From Pseudomonas sp. WJP1 (GTDB taxonomy: Bacteria > Pseudomonadota > Gammaproteobacteria > Pseudomonadales > Pseudomonadaceae): DNA of 64,000 nt. Position numbers and translations under genes: made by a program. Positions 8,208 to 17,032 of the stretch are shown piece by piece (position 1 is the stretch's first letter; each line of letters starts with the position of its first letter). The notes under the pieces were generated by a model, which saw only the letters and a program-made list of their open reading frames with translations, did not search any database and was not told the origin of the DNA. Location of the stretch: the NCBI RefSeq assembly GCF_028471945.1, contig NZ_CP110128.1:3646501-3710500 (forward strand). The letters are read 5' to 3'.

Positions 8208-9665
8208 TTAGATCGAGGGACGCAACCACGGCGCGGCGCTGGTTTCTGGCGCGGCGATCTGGTTGGAAATCCACTTGCCCATGCGCCGCATCGGCTCGAT
8301 GGAATCCTGGGGCGCGGCAAACTTCATGGCGGCGGCGTAGCCCAGGGAAACGATGCGCTGGGCGCCATACAGCGGCAGCACATCCTTGAGCTGGTCCTTG
8401 ATGCTCTCTGGATACACGCCGACTGTCTGGGTGTAGGCGTCGACCGCAGCCATCATTTCGCTCAAGTCGTCGACCGGCACCAGGTTGGCGGTACGGTCGT
8501 CGAGGCTGGCGGCGAAGGACACCGGCTCCGGCAATTGCGAGCAAATGATCGCGCCCTCGCCTTCCTTGCCGCCGATGACCTGGTACCACTCGTCATCCAG
8601 GCGCAGTGCGTCGACGTGGGCCTTCAAGCCCTGGTCGTAACGCTTGGGCGCGGTGCTCAGGGTATTGGGCAAGCCCAGCATGGCTTCATAGACATACTGG
8701 CCAAAGGTGTTGAGCCTCTGCAGGCCCAGCTCGTCCGTGCCGCTCTGCACATACACCACCCGCGCGCAGACACAGCCCTTCTGATTGATCGCACCGATAT
8801 CGGCCGCCAGGCGCACCGCCGCTTCGCGCATGTTCGCTTCGCTGTAGAAGGCCTCCTGGCCGATGATGCTGGCGCTGCGCTTGGGGTCCAGGGAAATCAG
8901 CTCAAGGCCGGGCTGGATGTACTTGGTCACGTGCTTCATCGAGGCGAAACCGCCCCAGGCGACGATTTTTTCCAGGTTCTGCGGTTGGTACAGGCGCTGC
9001 TCGAACGCCTCGTCGCCGCCCTTCCAGTAAGCCACCGAAAGGTGTTTGGTCAGCGGATGGTCCGGGGCCATGTCGACCATGGTGCGGGCGATGGCCAGCG
9101 CGGTGAACGGGTCGTTGGACGGCGCCTTGATGATCGCGTCGCTGCGCAGCACCATGTTGCGGATGATGGTCCACAACGACAGGGACACCGCGTTGCCGGC
9201 GACGATGTGCAGGGTGCGCGCGCCGAAGCAGCGCACCTCAAGCTCGGTGCCGTCGAGCAGCGTCTGCGGCACCCAGCCTTCCAGGTACTTGATGCCGACC
9301 GTACTTTCCGCCATCTCGGTGATGAGCTCACGTGTCAGCAAGTGCTTGAGGCCCATGTAGGAGCCCTTGACGATGGTCGGGGTGGTCGGCGCCGTCAGGA
9401 ACGACAGTTCACAGGCTTCCTGCAGGTACCGGTTCTTGTCCAGGTCCAGACGCGCGCCGAGTTCGACGGCGTAATCGAGAATGTCGTCGAAACTCAAGCG
9501 GTACAGATCGGCGAGTTTCGCCGGATTGCCCAGGGGCAACTGGTCGATGTACTTGCTGGCGTCGGGGGTCAGGAAACTCAGGTCGCCGCCGCGGCCCCCC
9601 ACTTCGATCAGGTTGTCGGTGATGACCTGACCACGAATGATCATTGGTGCAATGGGATGGGACAT
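8208..9665 (-). CDS. LuxC-type acyl-CoA/acyl-enzyme reductase (fatty aldehyde forming)
   Basis: A 485-residue LuxC-family enzyme related to aldehyde dehydrogenases, expected to reduce an acyl-CoA or enzyme-bound acyl group to the aldehyde with NAD(P)H. Characteristic segments: HIVAGNAVSLSLWTIIRN, IIKAPSNDPFTALAIART, KIVAWGG and the putative nucleophile in NQKGCVCARVVYV (about Cys297). It starts 3 bp after the LuxE-like gene ends, so the two are co-translated. No luciferase genes (luxAB) accompany it, so a role in bioluminescence is excluded here. It may reduce, or in reverse oxidise, an aldehyde linked to the neighbouring alcohol dehydrogenase. Length is similar to authentic LuxC. Confidence 0.87.
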   Translation of the reverse strand: MSHPIAPMIIRGQVITDNLIEVGGRGGDLSFLTPDASKYIDQLPLGNPAKLADLYRLSFDDILDYAVELGARLDLDKNRYLQEACELSFLTAPTTPTIVKGSYMGLKHLLTRELITEMAESTVGIKYLEGWVPQTLLDGTELEVRCFGARTLHIVAGNAVSLSLWTIIRNMVLRSDAIIKAPSNDPFTALAIARTMVDMAPDHPLTKHLSVAYWKGGDEAFEQRLYQPQNLEKIVAWGGFASMKHVTKYIQPGLELISLDPKRSASIIGQEAFYSEANMREAAVRLAADIGAINQKGCVCARVVYVQSGTDELGLQRLNTFGQYVYEAMLGLPNTLSTAPKRYDQGLKAHVDALRLDDEWYQVIGGKEGEGAIICSQLPEPVSFAASLDDRTANLVPVDDLSEMMAAVDAYTQTVGVYPESIKDQLKDVLPLYGAQRIVSLGYAAAMKFAAPQDSIEPMRRMGKWISNQIAAPETSAAPWLRPSI

Positions 9666-9668
9666 GGC

Positions 9669-11099
9669 TCAGCCTTCCAGGGTGTTGAGGAAATCCATCG
9701 CTTCGCGATGGGATTGTTCGGACGCGGCGCAGGTGATCTTGTCGTCCCCACCGTTCTTTTCGCTGTAGCGCTGGATCGCCCCGACCACATAGCGGCTGTG
9801 GCGCCCGCAGGTGCAGGGTTCATCCCATTCGATGGTGACCTCGTCGCCGGTGATGAAGCCGCCCCAGTGGATATCGGCGCCCAGGTCGAAGAACGCCGCA
9901 CGCCCGGTCTGGCGGCCGTGGCGTGGCAGTGGCTTGCTGGTTTCGGGATCGAGCAGGAAGGGAATCGCGGTGTGCGAGAAGTGGTAATTGCCCTGTTCGC
10001 ATTTGAGGTGCGAACCACTGACCACCTCCGACATGGCGTAGGACTCGTTCAGCGTCTTCACCCCCAGGAAGCGCATGACGTCTTCGCGCCAGTTCTCGGG
10101 CGGCACCACACCTTTGGCGCCGCCGGTGGTGATGATGTAGGAGTCGGGATGGAACACCCCTTCAAGACCACGTTCCAGACCGGCAACGGCCATGTTGTGC
10201 AGCAGGTTCCAGGTGCCGCCGATATACACGCGCTTGCCCTTCAGGCGAGTGGCGATGTCATCGAAAAATGCCGCCAGGTGCTGCGGCATCTCGGCTTGTT
10301 GCTGGTCGAAGGCTTTTTTCTTGGCCAGCAGTTCGGGCGCCACCACCAGGCGATCCAGCGTGCCATTGGCATGGGCGGCACGCAGCCGGGCGCCCAGGCG
10401 CAGTACATCGCTGGACAGGGTCGACGGATAGGCCGGGTGGAAGTGCGAGAGATCGGGCAGCAGTACGCGTGTCAGCGATCCCATGCCACGCAGGTGGCTG
10501 AGGTAGCCTTTGCGGTAGTACGGGTAGGCGGTGTGCAAGTCCGGGTCCGGGGTGTCCGCACCGGTCATGTTCCAGGCGTAGAGCTTGCGCACTTCGGAGG
10601 CTTTCTCGAACTCCCGCGCACTGCAGGGCAGAAACGAAAGCGTGCCGGACGTGCCCGAAGTATGGCTCAGGCAAAGCTCGGGAATTTCCCTGTCCATGGT
10701 TTCAAACCAATCGTCCAGGCCTGTGCAGGCACTGACGTCGACAGCGGTGATCTTCTCGGCCAGTTCCGGAACCACCAGTTTGCCCAGCCATTTGTTGATC
10801 GCGGCGAAGTTGTTCTTTTCCAGCAGCGATGGCGGGTAGGACTTGAACATCGTGTGTTCGAACAGCAGCGGCACGACGTCGTCGAGCTGCTCGATACTGT
10901 TGATTCCTTCGGCTTCCGCCAGTTTGTTGAGCACCGCAATCCGGTCGCGCATTTCGGCAAAACGGCGTTTGAGCCCCGCCAATTGCAGCGCATCGATCTG
11001 TTCGCCAGGCAATTGTTTCCAGTTCTGCAAGCTATGATCGACCAGGGCTGCCGGGTCGCTCAGCAGTAGTTCGACCTGTTCTTCTGTTGTTCTTGTCAC
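9669..11099 (-). CDS. LuxE-like acyl-activating (acyl-protein synthetase family) protein
   Basis: A 476-residue member of the LuxE/phenylacetate-CoA-ligase-like branch of adenylating enzymes. The AMP-binding P-loop is SHTSGTSGT (about 148-156), followed by YIGGTWNLLHN, ITTGGAKGV and NESYAMSEV. A cysteine pair in EPCTCGRHSRYVVG near the C-terminus resembles the metal-binding CxC of phenylacetate-CoA ligases. It is about 100 residues longer than LuxE of luminous bacteria. GTG start with GGAG upstream. With the adjacent LuxC-like reductase it would form a two-part carboxylic acid reductase: activation, transfer, reduction. The acyl substrate is unknown. First gene of the minus-strand run reductase - alcohol dehydrogenase - DUF1254. 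Confidence 0.8.
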   Translation of the reverse strand: MTRTTEEQVELLLSDPAALVDHSLQNWKQLPGEQIDALQLAGLKRRFAEMRDRIAVLNKLAEAEGINSIEQLDDVVPLLFEHTMFKSYPPSLLEKNNFAAINKWLGKLVVPELAEKITAVDVSACTGLDDWFETMDREIPELCLSHTSGTSGTLSFLPCSAREFEKASEVRKLYAWNMTGADTPDPDLHTAYPYYRKGYLSHLRGMGSLTRVLLPDLSHFHPAYPSTLSSDVLRLGARLRAAHANGTLDRLVVAPELLAKKKAFDQQQAEMPQHLAAFFDDIATRLKGKRVYIGGTWNLLHNMAVAGLERGLEGVFHPDSYIITTGGAKGVVPPENWREDVMRFLGVKTLNESYAMSEVVSGSHLKCEQGNYHFSHTAIPFLLDPETSKPLPRHGRQTGRAAFFDLGADIHWGGFITGDEVTIEWDEPCTCGRHSRYVVGAIQRYSEKNGGDDKITCAASEQSHREAMDFLNTLEG

Positions 11100-11280
11100 G
11101 GGACAATCTCCGGAAATTCACTCGTTCGCGCCTTGACCGTCGATGCACAACGGCCTTGATGGCGGAACCAGTTTAGGGGCAGCAGAGGCAATATCATTTC
11201 CGGATTCCGGCACCCGAAAACAAATCATATGTCTCTGTTTTATATGGTTATTAGTCTATTTTGTGGGTTCTCGAAACCGA

Positions 11281-11991
11281 TTATTCCGGGTCTGCCGTGG
11301 TCAACAGGGCATGGAGCATGCGCGTCAGCAAACGAACGGTGTCGTCATCAAGCAGGTATTCGGGTTTTTCGATCAACAGCGCACGGGGTAAAGCGGTGAC
11401 CGCCTGATAGGCCAGGAAGCCGGCCTTCTCGCGGTCACGCACCAGAACCTGATCGGAAAAGCGTTGCACCAGCGCCGGAATGACCATGGAAATCCAGAAG
11501 CGCTCCGGCTTGACGATCTCCAGGCGCACCAATTCGCCGTAGTAGGCAGACTTGAGGCTCAGCTCGGAATCGACCTGCAGCCAGCGATGCAAGGCTGAAA
11601 GACCGGTGCGCAGGATCATCTCGATGCCGTCATAGAGGCTGGCCGATGCCGGTAGCGCGTGGATGTTGGCAATCACCTGCTGGCGGACATCGGCGCGGTA
11701 GTCTTCGAAGATCGCGCCGATCAGCGACTCGATGGTGGGAAAATATTCGTAGATGGAACTGATCGCGACTCCCGAGTAATCGGAAAGACGATAAATCGAC
11801 AACGCCTCCCGTCCTTCGCCTTCGAGGATCTCGCGCCCGGCGGTCTTCAGCGCGTCGACGAGGGCGACCGAACGTGCCTGTTTCGGATGTTTGCGGGGTT
11901 TGGCCGGCAATTCCACCACGACATTGTCATGGCTGTTCTGACCACGAGATCCGATCTTCTCGTGACCTTGTACCGTGAGTTGGCGGGCCAT
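11281..11991 (-). CDS. TetR family transcriptional regulator
   Basis: A 236-residue TetR-type repressor. After a polar, basic 35-residue N-terminal tail (KPRKHPKQARS) comes the helix-turn-helix: LKTAGREILEGEG, then LSIYRLSDYSGVAISSIYEYF (the Y-x-Y-F end of the recognition helix) and IESLIGAIFEDY. The variable C-terminal domain would bind the effector. It is the last gene of the DUF1302-YCF48-RND-two dehydrogenases run and is preceded at 12054 by a 19-codon ORF whose stop lies 3 bp before its start. A natural target is its own operon promoter, which carries two palindromes (19927-19972). It may also act on the luxE-like promoter in the 181 bp after its stop. Confidence 0.87.
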   Translation of the reverse strand: MARQLTVQGHEKIGSRGQNSHDNVVVELPAKPRKHPKQARSVALVDALKTAGREILEGEGREALSIYRLSDYSGVAISSIYEYFPTIESLIGAIFEDYRADVRQQVIANIHALPASASLYDGIEMILRTGLSALHRWLQVDSELSLKSAYYGELVRLEIVKPERFWISMVIPALVQRFSDQVLVRDREKAGFLAYQAVTALPRALLIEKPEYLLDDDTVRLLTRMLHALLTTADPE

Positions 11992-11994
11992 GGC

Positions 11995-12054
11995 TCAGGT
12001 CGGGCCGCTGGTCATAACAATGGCGACAGCAAGTGCAACAAGGGAATAGCGCAT
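11995..12054 (-). CDS. Short hydrophobic peptide ORF (19 codons) upstream of tetR
   Basis: An ATG at 12054 preceded by GAGGATTCTGT encodes MRYSLVALAVAIVMTSGPT, ending in TGA; GCC ATG of the TetR gene follows. It resembles the front of a signal peptide or a small membrane peptide. It could be a leader that couples tetR translation, or the remnant of a lost secreted-protein gene. The evidence is only the ribosome binding site, the composition and the spacing. Confidence 0.35.
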   Translation of the reverse strand: MRYSLVALAVAIVMTSGPT

Positions 12055-12089
12055 ACAGAATCCTCAAACGTGGAACGCGTCCACCATGA

Positions 12090-13244
12090 TCAGCCCAGGG
12101 CACTGACGCCCGTGAGCACTTTGGCGATCGACAGCTTTTGCGCGTCGGTCAGCCCGTGCGGAACCGGCAGCACGATAGCCTCGCGTACGAGACGCTCAAG
12201 TTCGAGCGCGGCGCTCAGGCCCTTGCCGCCAGGCAGATGCAAGGCATCCTGGCAAGCCTTGAGTGCCATTTCGCTGGCCAGCCAGCGCGCCATGCACGCC
12301 TGAACCTCGCAAGGCGTGCCGTCGTCGATCAGCGAATAAGCTCGAAAGCAGGTCAGTCTCGCCGCTTCGAGCCTTGTCGCCATTTCCGCAATCCTGAGCG
12401 CCACCCATGGCTGCGATGCAGGCGGTCCGCCAGGCCCGTCAGGGTTTTGCGCGGCGACAATGCATGCCTCCAGCACCGCCCGTGTCAACCCGATGGATAG
12501 TAGGGCCGCCCCGACGTCGATCTTTTCCAGCAACCTGGCCTGTTGCTGCGCGCCATCGTGCTCTTGCCAGATCGCATGGCTGGCAGGCAAGCGCACATTG
12601 CGAAATGACACTCGGGTATTGAATGTCCCGTTCAGGCTGGGCCGGTCGATGATCCGCGAGGCAAATCCATGCTGCTCGCGCTCCACCAGCACATGACGCA
12701 ATGTGCCGTCCCCGGTACGCACCGAGGCGATGAGAAAGTCGCAGTACAGACCGTTGCAAACCCGCTCATGCGTACCGTTGATCACCCAGCCGTCCGCCGT
12801 TGGCCAGGCATTGACGCCACCTTCGAGACCCGTTGCCTGGGCATCGGCCTGGTGCAGATAAAAACCGCCGCAGCTGCGCCCTGCGAGCAAATCCGGCAAA
12901 TACCGTTCGCGCAACCCGTGCCGTGCCGGGGGCAGGTCCGCCAGCACGCTCGCAACCAGCATATTACCGATGACGCAATGGGCGATTTCGCAAGAGACCA
13001 CGCACAGCTCCTCGAGCAGCATGGCCTCGGTGACCACGCACAAACCCATGCCACCAACAGCCTGCGCAATACTCGCGCCGGGCAGGCCGAATTCGGCGAT
13101 GCCCTGCGTGATTTCACGCAGCCTCTCCCGGGGAATGGGCCCGCCCCGGTACGCTCGGACCACGGGCGTTACCTCCGATGCGAGAAAGGTACGGAAGCTG
13201 TCCACTGCCTGTCTCTGCGCATCAGTGGTTTTCTGTAGTTTCAT
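12090..13244 (-). CDS. Acyl-CoA dehydrogenase family protein, divergent active site
   Basis: A 384-residue acyl-CoA dehydrogenase homologue. The start is the ATG at 13244, after AGGGAA. The dehydrogenase scaffold is recognisable (GLPGASIAQAVGGMG, ADGWVINGTHERV, the C-terminal LHLPGGKGLSAALELERLVRE). However, the last-helix motif Y-E-G-T/S, which carries the catalytic Glu in most family members, reads P-H-G-L (VLPVPHGLTDAQ). A Glu in LLEKIDVG could sit at the alternative LCAD/IVD position, but this is uncertain. It directly follows a canonical dehydrogenase (13368-14516), so the two may form a heteromeric enzyme in which only one subunit is catalytic, as is known for steroid-CoA dehydrogenases. 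Confidence 0.8.
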   Translation of the reverse strand: MKLQKTTDAQRQAVDSFRTFLASEVTPVVRAYRGGPIPRERLREITQGIAEFGLPGASIAQAVGGMGLCVVTEAMLLEELCVVSCEIAHCVIGNMLVASVLADLPPARHGLRERYLPDLLAGRSCGGFYLHQADAQATGLEGGVNAWPTADGWVINGTHERVCNGLYCDFLIASVRTGDGTLRHVLVEREQHGFASRIIDRPSLNGTFNTRVSFRNVRLPASHAIWQEHDGAQQQARLLEKIDVGAALLSIGLTRAVLEACIVAAQNPDGPGGPPASQPWVALRIAEMATRLEAARLTCFRAYSLIDDGTPCEVQACMARWLASEMALKACQDALHLPGGKGLSAALELERLVREAIVLPVPHGLTDAQKLSIAKVLTGVSALG

Positions 13245-13367
13245 GGTCTGATTCCCTGCTGCCCATCGTCGCGAACCCACCGGAACATTCGAGCCCGCTC
13301 AAGCAACAGGTTATGCCCAACGGCCGCCAGGTCACCCCCCTCCGTTGGGAGGGGGCAGGCACGCAAA

Positions 13368-14516
13368 TCAGCCCAGGCTGCGAGCGATGATCAGCTTCTG
13401 GATATGGCTGGTGCCCTCGTAGATCCTGGTCACCCGCACATCCCGGCAATAACGCTCAACCGGAAAATCATTCAGGTAGCCGTAGCCACCATGGATCTGC
13501 AGCGCGTCGGAACACACTTTCTCAGCCATTTCGCTGGCGAACAACTTGGCCATGGAAGCTTCCTTGGCACAGGCCACACCAGCCTCGCAAAGCCGCGCGG
13601 CATGCACCATGTAATGGTGCGCGACATCGACTTGCGCCGCCATGTCCGCCAGGTCAAACGCCACCCCTTGCAGGTTGATGATCGGTGCGCCGTAAGCCTC
13701 ACGCTCCCTGGCGTAGCCCACGGCCGCCTGCAGTGCAGCACGAGCGGTACCGGCGGCAACGGCGGCAATGGCCACCCGCCCTTCCGACAACGACCCCATC
13801 ACATTACGATAGCCTGCCCCTTCCTCGCCCAGCAGGTTCGCTACCGGTACCCGGCATTCTTCCAGCTGGATTTGTGCCACATGGGCCGAACGTTGACCCA
13901 TCTTGTGTTCAACGCGCGCCACGACGTATCCGGGGCTTTCCTGCGGGTCGACCATCAGCAGGCTGCTGCCCTTCTTGCCGGCGGCCTTGTCGGTGACCGC
14001 CAGCACCAGGCCCAGGCCTGCTTCGTTGCCGTTGGAGATGAATTGCTTGCTGCCATTGAGTACGTAGTGCTCGCCTTCGCGCCGGGCCTGGGTGCGGAAT
14101 GCAGCCGTGTCGGAGCCGGCGTGAGGCTCGCTGAGCAAAAATGCCCCGATGCGCTTGCCGCTGGCGAGGTCCGGCAGGTACTTGCGCTTCTGTTCTTCGT
14201 TACCCAGGCGCGCCACGGCCAGGCCCACCGAGTTGTGCACGTGGATCAGGGTGGCGAAACCGGTGTCGGCGGCGGCGAACTCCTCGATGGCCAGGCAGTA
14301 CTCGACGAAGCTGGCGCCGGCACCGCCATACTCTTCAGGGATCAGCATGCCGAGAAAGCCTAGCTCGGCAGTCGCTTGAAGTTCATGGCGCGGCCAGGTG
14401 GCGCTGCGGTCGCGCTCGGCGGCGGTGGGTGCAACCACTTCGGCGGCCACTTTGCGCGCCGATTCGCGGATCATGATTTCCTGTTCGCCGAGGAACGCTG
14501 CGGATGTGTCGCTCAT
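13368..14516 (-). CDS. Acyl-CoA dehydrogenase (canonical)
   Basis: A 382-residue FAD-dependent acyl-CoA dehydrogenase introducing an alpha,beta double bond, with electrons passed to ETF. Motifs: LSEPHAGSD, NGSKQFISNG, the QRSAHVAQIQLEECRVP beta-domain segment, QIHGGYGYLNDFPVERYCRD, and RIYEGTSHIQKLIIARSLG with the catalytic Glu in YEGT. It is downstream of the RND transporter gene (23 bp) and upstream of the divergent dehydrogenase at 12090, on one probable transcript with the DUF1302 and YCF48 genes. The substrate is not deducible. Confidence 0.92.
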   Translation of the reverse strand: MSDTSAAFLGEQEIMIRESARKVAAEVVAPTAAERDRSATWPRHELQATAELGFLGMLIPEEYGGAGASFVEYCLAIEEFAAADTGFATLIHVHNSVGLAVARLGNEEQKRKYLPDLASGKRIGAFLLSEPHAGSDTAAFRTQARREGEHYVLNGSKQFISNGNEAGLGLVLAVTDKAAGKKGSSLLMVDPQESPGYVVARVEHKMGQRSAHVAQIQLEECRVPVANLLGEEGAGYRNVMGSLSEGRVAIAAVAAGTARAALQAAVGYAREREAYGAPIINLQGVAFDLADMAAQVDVAHHYMVHAARLCEAGVACAKEASMAKLFASEMAEKVCSDALQIHGGYGYLNDFPVERYCRDVRVTRIYEGTSHIQKLIIARSLG

Positions 14517-14539
14517 GGTAATTCCTTATGAATTCAGGT

Positions 14540-17032
14540 TCAGACAGGGTTCGGATCGGCCTGTACGGATTGCACCGTCCGGGCCTTGGGTTCGATGGCA
14601 ACGGGCGTCTCGGTGGGTTGCGGCATGGCCACTGGTGAACCGTGGACATGCACGTCCCTGAGCAAAAAGTGCGACAGCGCCGGGATCAGGGCCAGGGCGC
14701 CGAGCATGTTCCACAGGAACATGAAGGTCAGCAGGATGCCCATGTCGGCCTGGAACTTGATGGGCGAGAACGCCCAGGTGATCACACCCGCCGCCAGGGT
14801 CACGCCCACCAGCGCGACCACTTTGCCGGTGAAGCGCAAGGCATGGCGGTAGGCTTGGGCCAGGGTGTCCCCGGCCCGCTGGCGGGCCAGCTGGATGCTC
14901 AGCAGATACAGGGCGTAGTCGACGCCGATACCCACGCCCAGCGCGATCACCGGCAGGGTCGCGACCTTGACGCCCATGCCCAGCAGCACCATCAACGCCT
15001 CGCAAAGAATCGAGGTAATCACCAGCGGCACAACGGCGACAACAACCGCGCGCCAGCTGCGGAAAGTGATGAAGCACAGCACGATGACCGCCGCGTACAC
15101 GTACAACAGCATGGTCAGGTTGGCTTTCCTGACCACGATATTGGTCGCCGCTTCGATCCCGGCGCTGCCGGCGGCCAGCAGGAACTGGCGATCCGGCGTG
15201 CTGTGCGCGGTGGCGAAGGCTTGCGCGGCCTGCACCACCTGATCCAGGGTCTGCGCCTTATGATCGCTGAGGTACGCAACCACCGGCATCACCGAGCAAT
15301 CGTTGTTGAACAGCTCGGGGTTGCTGGTGCTTGCGGTGCGCGCCGCATAATTGAGCACGTCCTGGTTGGGCGAGATGGACATCCATTTCGGGCTGCCTTC
15401 GTAAGAGCCCGCGGTAATCTTGCGCACCGCATCGGCCAGCGACACAGTGCTCTGTACGCCCGGCACTTGCTGCAGGACCCAACCCAGGCGGTCGGCATCG
15501 ACCAGGGTCTGGTATTCCAGGCAGCCTTCGGCCCGCGTCTTGACGATGACCGCGAACTGGTCCGAAGACAGCGAGTACTTGCTGTTGATATAGGCGTTGT
15601 CCAGGTTGTAGCGCGAATTGGGCCGCAGCTCCGAAGCCCCGGCATCCAGATCGCCAATCTGCAGCTGAGTACTGACGACGAAGCCCGCCACCGTCAGGAT
15701 CGCCGCCCCCAACAACAGCGCCGTCGCCCAGCGCCGCTGTGTGAAACGCTCGAGCAGGCGCCAGACCCCACCGGCCTCGCGTTGATCCTTGCGCAGGCTG
15801 CGCGCCGCAGCCTTCGGGCTGACGCCGGTGTAGGACAGCATCACCGGCAGCAGGACCAGGTTGGTGATCACCAGCAGGGCCACGCCGATGGACGCTGTGA
15901 CCGCCAGGTCCTGGATGACCGGAATGTCGATCAGCATCAACACGCCAAAGCCCACGGCGTCAGCCACGAGCGCCGTGACCCCGGCCAGGAACAGGCGGCG
16001 GAAGGTGTAGCGGGCAGCGACCAGTCGATGGGTGCCACGGGCCACGTCCTGCATGATGCCGTTCATTTTTTGCGCGCCATGGGACACGCCGATGGCGAAC
16101 ACCAGGAACGGCACCAGGATCGAATAAGGATCCAGCGCGTAACCCAGCCGGGCGATCAGCCCGAGTTGCCACAATACCGCGATGCACGAACAGCCCAGCA
16201 CCAGCACGGTGCTGCGTACACATCGGGTCCAGGCAAAGATGATCAACGCCGCAATGACGGCCGCCACGGCGAAATACAGGATCATCTGCTGCAAACCATC
16301 GAGCAGATCGCCCACCACCTTGGAAAAGCCGACGATCCGGATGTTCAGGTCAGCGCCGCCGTGAGTGCCGGAATACTGGGCGCGTATGCTTTCCAGGCGC
16401 TTGGAAAGCTCCCAGTAGTCCAGCGGTTTTCCAGTGCTGATGTCCTTGTCCAGCAAAGGCAGGAAAATCATGCTGGAGCGGAAATCGGTGCCCACCAGAT
16501 TCCCCAGCAGCTGCGCCCGGCCAATGTTCTGGCGCAAGGCGTCGATGCCGGCTTGGGAGCCCGTGTAATTATCCGGCATCACCGGGCCACCGGCGAAGCC
16601 CTCTTCGGTGACCTCGTTCCAGCGCACCACCGGCATCCATAACGACTTTACGTTGGCCCGGTCGACGCCCGGGGTCAGGAACAGTTCGTCGTTGATCTGC
16701 TTGAGCGCCTGCAGGTAGGCGGGATCGAAAATATCTCCCGTGCGATTCTGCACCACCACACGCACCGCATTTCCCAGCCCCTTGAGCTCGTCGCGATTGT
16801 CCAGAAAGTTGCGGATATAGGGATGGTTCTGCGGGATGGTTTTCTCGAACGCGGCATTGAGCGTCAGCCGCGATGAATCCCAACCGAGGATCAGCGTCAC
16901 GACGCTACACAGGAGAATCACCAGTAGCCGATGGTTGAAGATCAACCGCTCCAGACGACTGCCTGACTGGTGGTTGAATTCGTCAATGTTACTGATCGAT
17001 TGCAGGTTGTCGCTGGCGTTGTGGCTACCCAT
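14540..17032 (-). CDS. RND superfamily (MMPL/HpnN-like) transporter
   Basis: An 830-residue inner-membrane protein with two MMPL halves, each a TM helix, a large periplasmic loop and about five TM helices. The first helix follows about 30 cytoplasmic residues (RLLVILLCSVVTLILGW). TM10 carries the proton-relay-type Asp in GVGIGVDYALYLL. The matching position of the first half reads FAIGVSHGAQ with no Asp, as in hydrophobe transporters of the HpnN/NPC-like group. The ATG at 17032 overlaps the stop codon of the YCF48 gene (TGATG), so the two are translationally coupled. With the DUF1302 protein it probably moves a hydrophobic substrate across the envelope. The direction is unknown. Confidence 0.88.
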   Translation of the reverse strand: MGSHNASDNLQSISNIDEFNHQSGSRLERLIFNHRLLVILLCSVVTLILGWDSSRLTLNAAFEKTIPQNHPYIRNFLDNRDELKGLGNAVRVVVQNRTGDIFDPAYLQALKQINDELFLTPGVDRANVKSLWMPVVRWNEVTEEGFAGGPVMPDNYTGSQAGIDALRQNIGRAQLLGNLVGTDFRSSMIFLPLLDKDISTGKPLDYWELSKRLESIRAQYSGTHGGADLNIRIVGFSKVVGDLLDGLQQMILYFAVAAVIAALIIFAWTRCVRSTVLVLGCSCIAVLWQLGLIARLGYALDPYSILVPFLVFAIGVSHGAQKMNGIMQDVARGTHRLVAARYTFRRLFLAGVTALVADAVGFGVLMLIDIPVIQDLAVTASIGVALLVITNLVLLPVMLSYTGVSPKAAARSLRKDQREAGGVWRLLERFTQRRWATALLLGAAILTVAGFVVSTQLQIGDLDAGASELRPNSRYNLDNAYINSKYSLSSDQFAVIVKTRAEGCLEYQTLVDADRLGWVLQQVPGVQSTVSLADAVRKITAGSYEGSPKWMSISPNQDVLNYAARTASTSNPELFNNDCSVMPVVAYLSDHKAQTLDQVVQAAQAFATAHSTPDRQFLLAAGSAGIEAATNIVVRKANLTMLLYVYAAVIVLCFITFRSWRAVVVAVVPLVITSILCEALMVLLGMGVKVATLPVIALGVGIGVDYALYLLSIQLARQRAGDTLAQAYRHALRFTGKVVALVGVTLAAGVITWAFSPIKFQADMGILLTFMFLWNMLGALALIPALSHFLLRDVHVHGSPVAMPQPTETPVAIEPKARTVQSVQADPNPV

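Noticed and set aside
8037..11069. A 1010-codon open frame on the plus strand, antisense to the LuxC/LuxE-like genes
   Set aside because: Its composition (His, Gln, Val and Gly rich, no motif) is typical of the antisense frame of GC-rich genes, while the opposite strand encodes two recognisable enzymes with ribosome binding sites.
8208..11099. A bioluminescence (lux) operon
   Set aside because: Only LuxC- and LuxE-like proteins are present. No LuxA/LuxB luciferase or LuxD thioesterase can be found in the window.
14642..16642. A 666-codon plus-strand frame opposite the RND transporter
   Set aside because: Gln/His/Arg-rich, without domains, and fully covered by a clear membrane transporter on the other strand.
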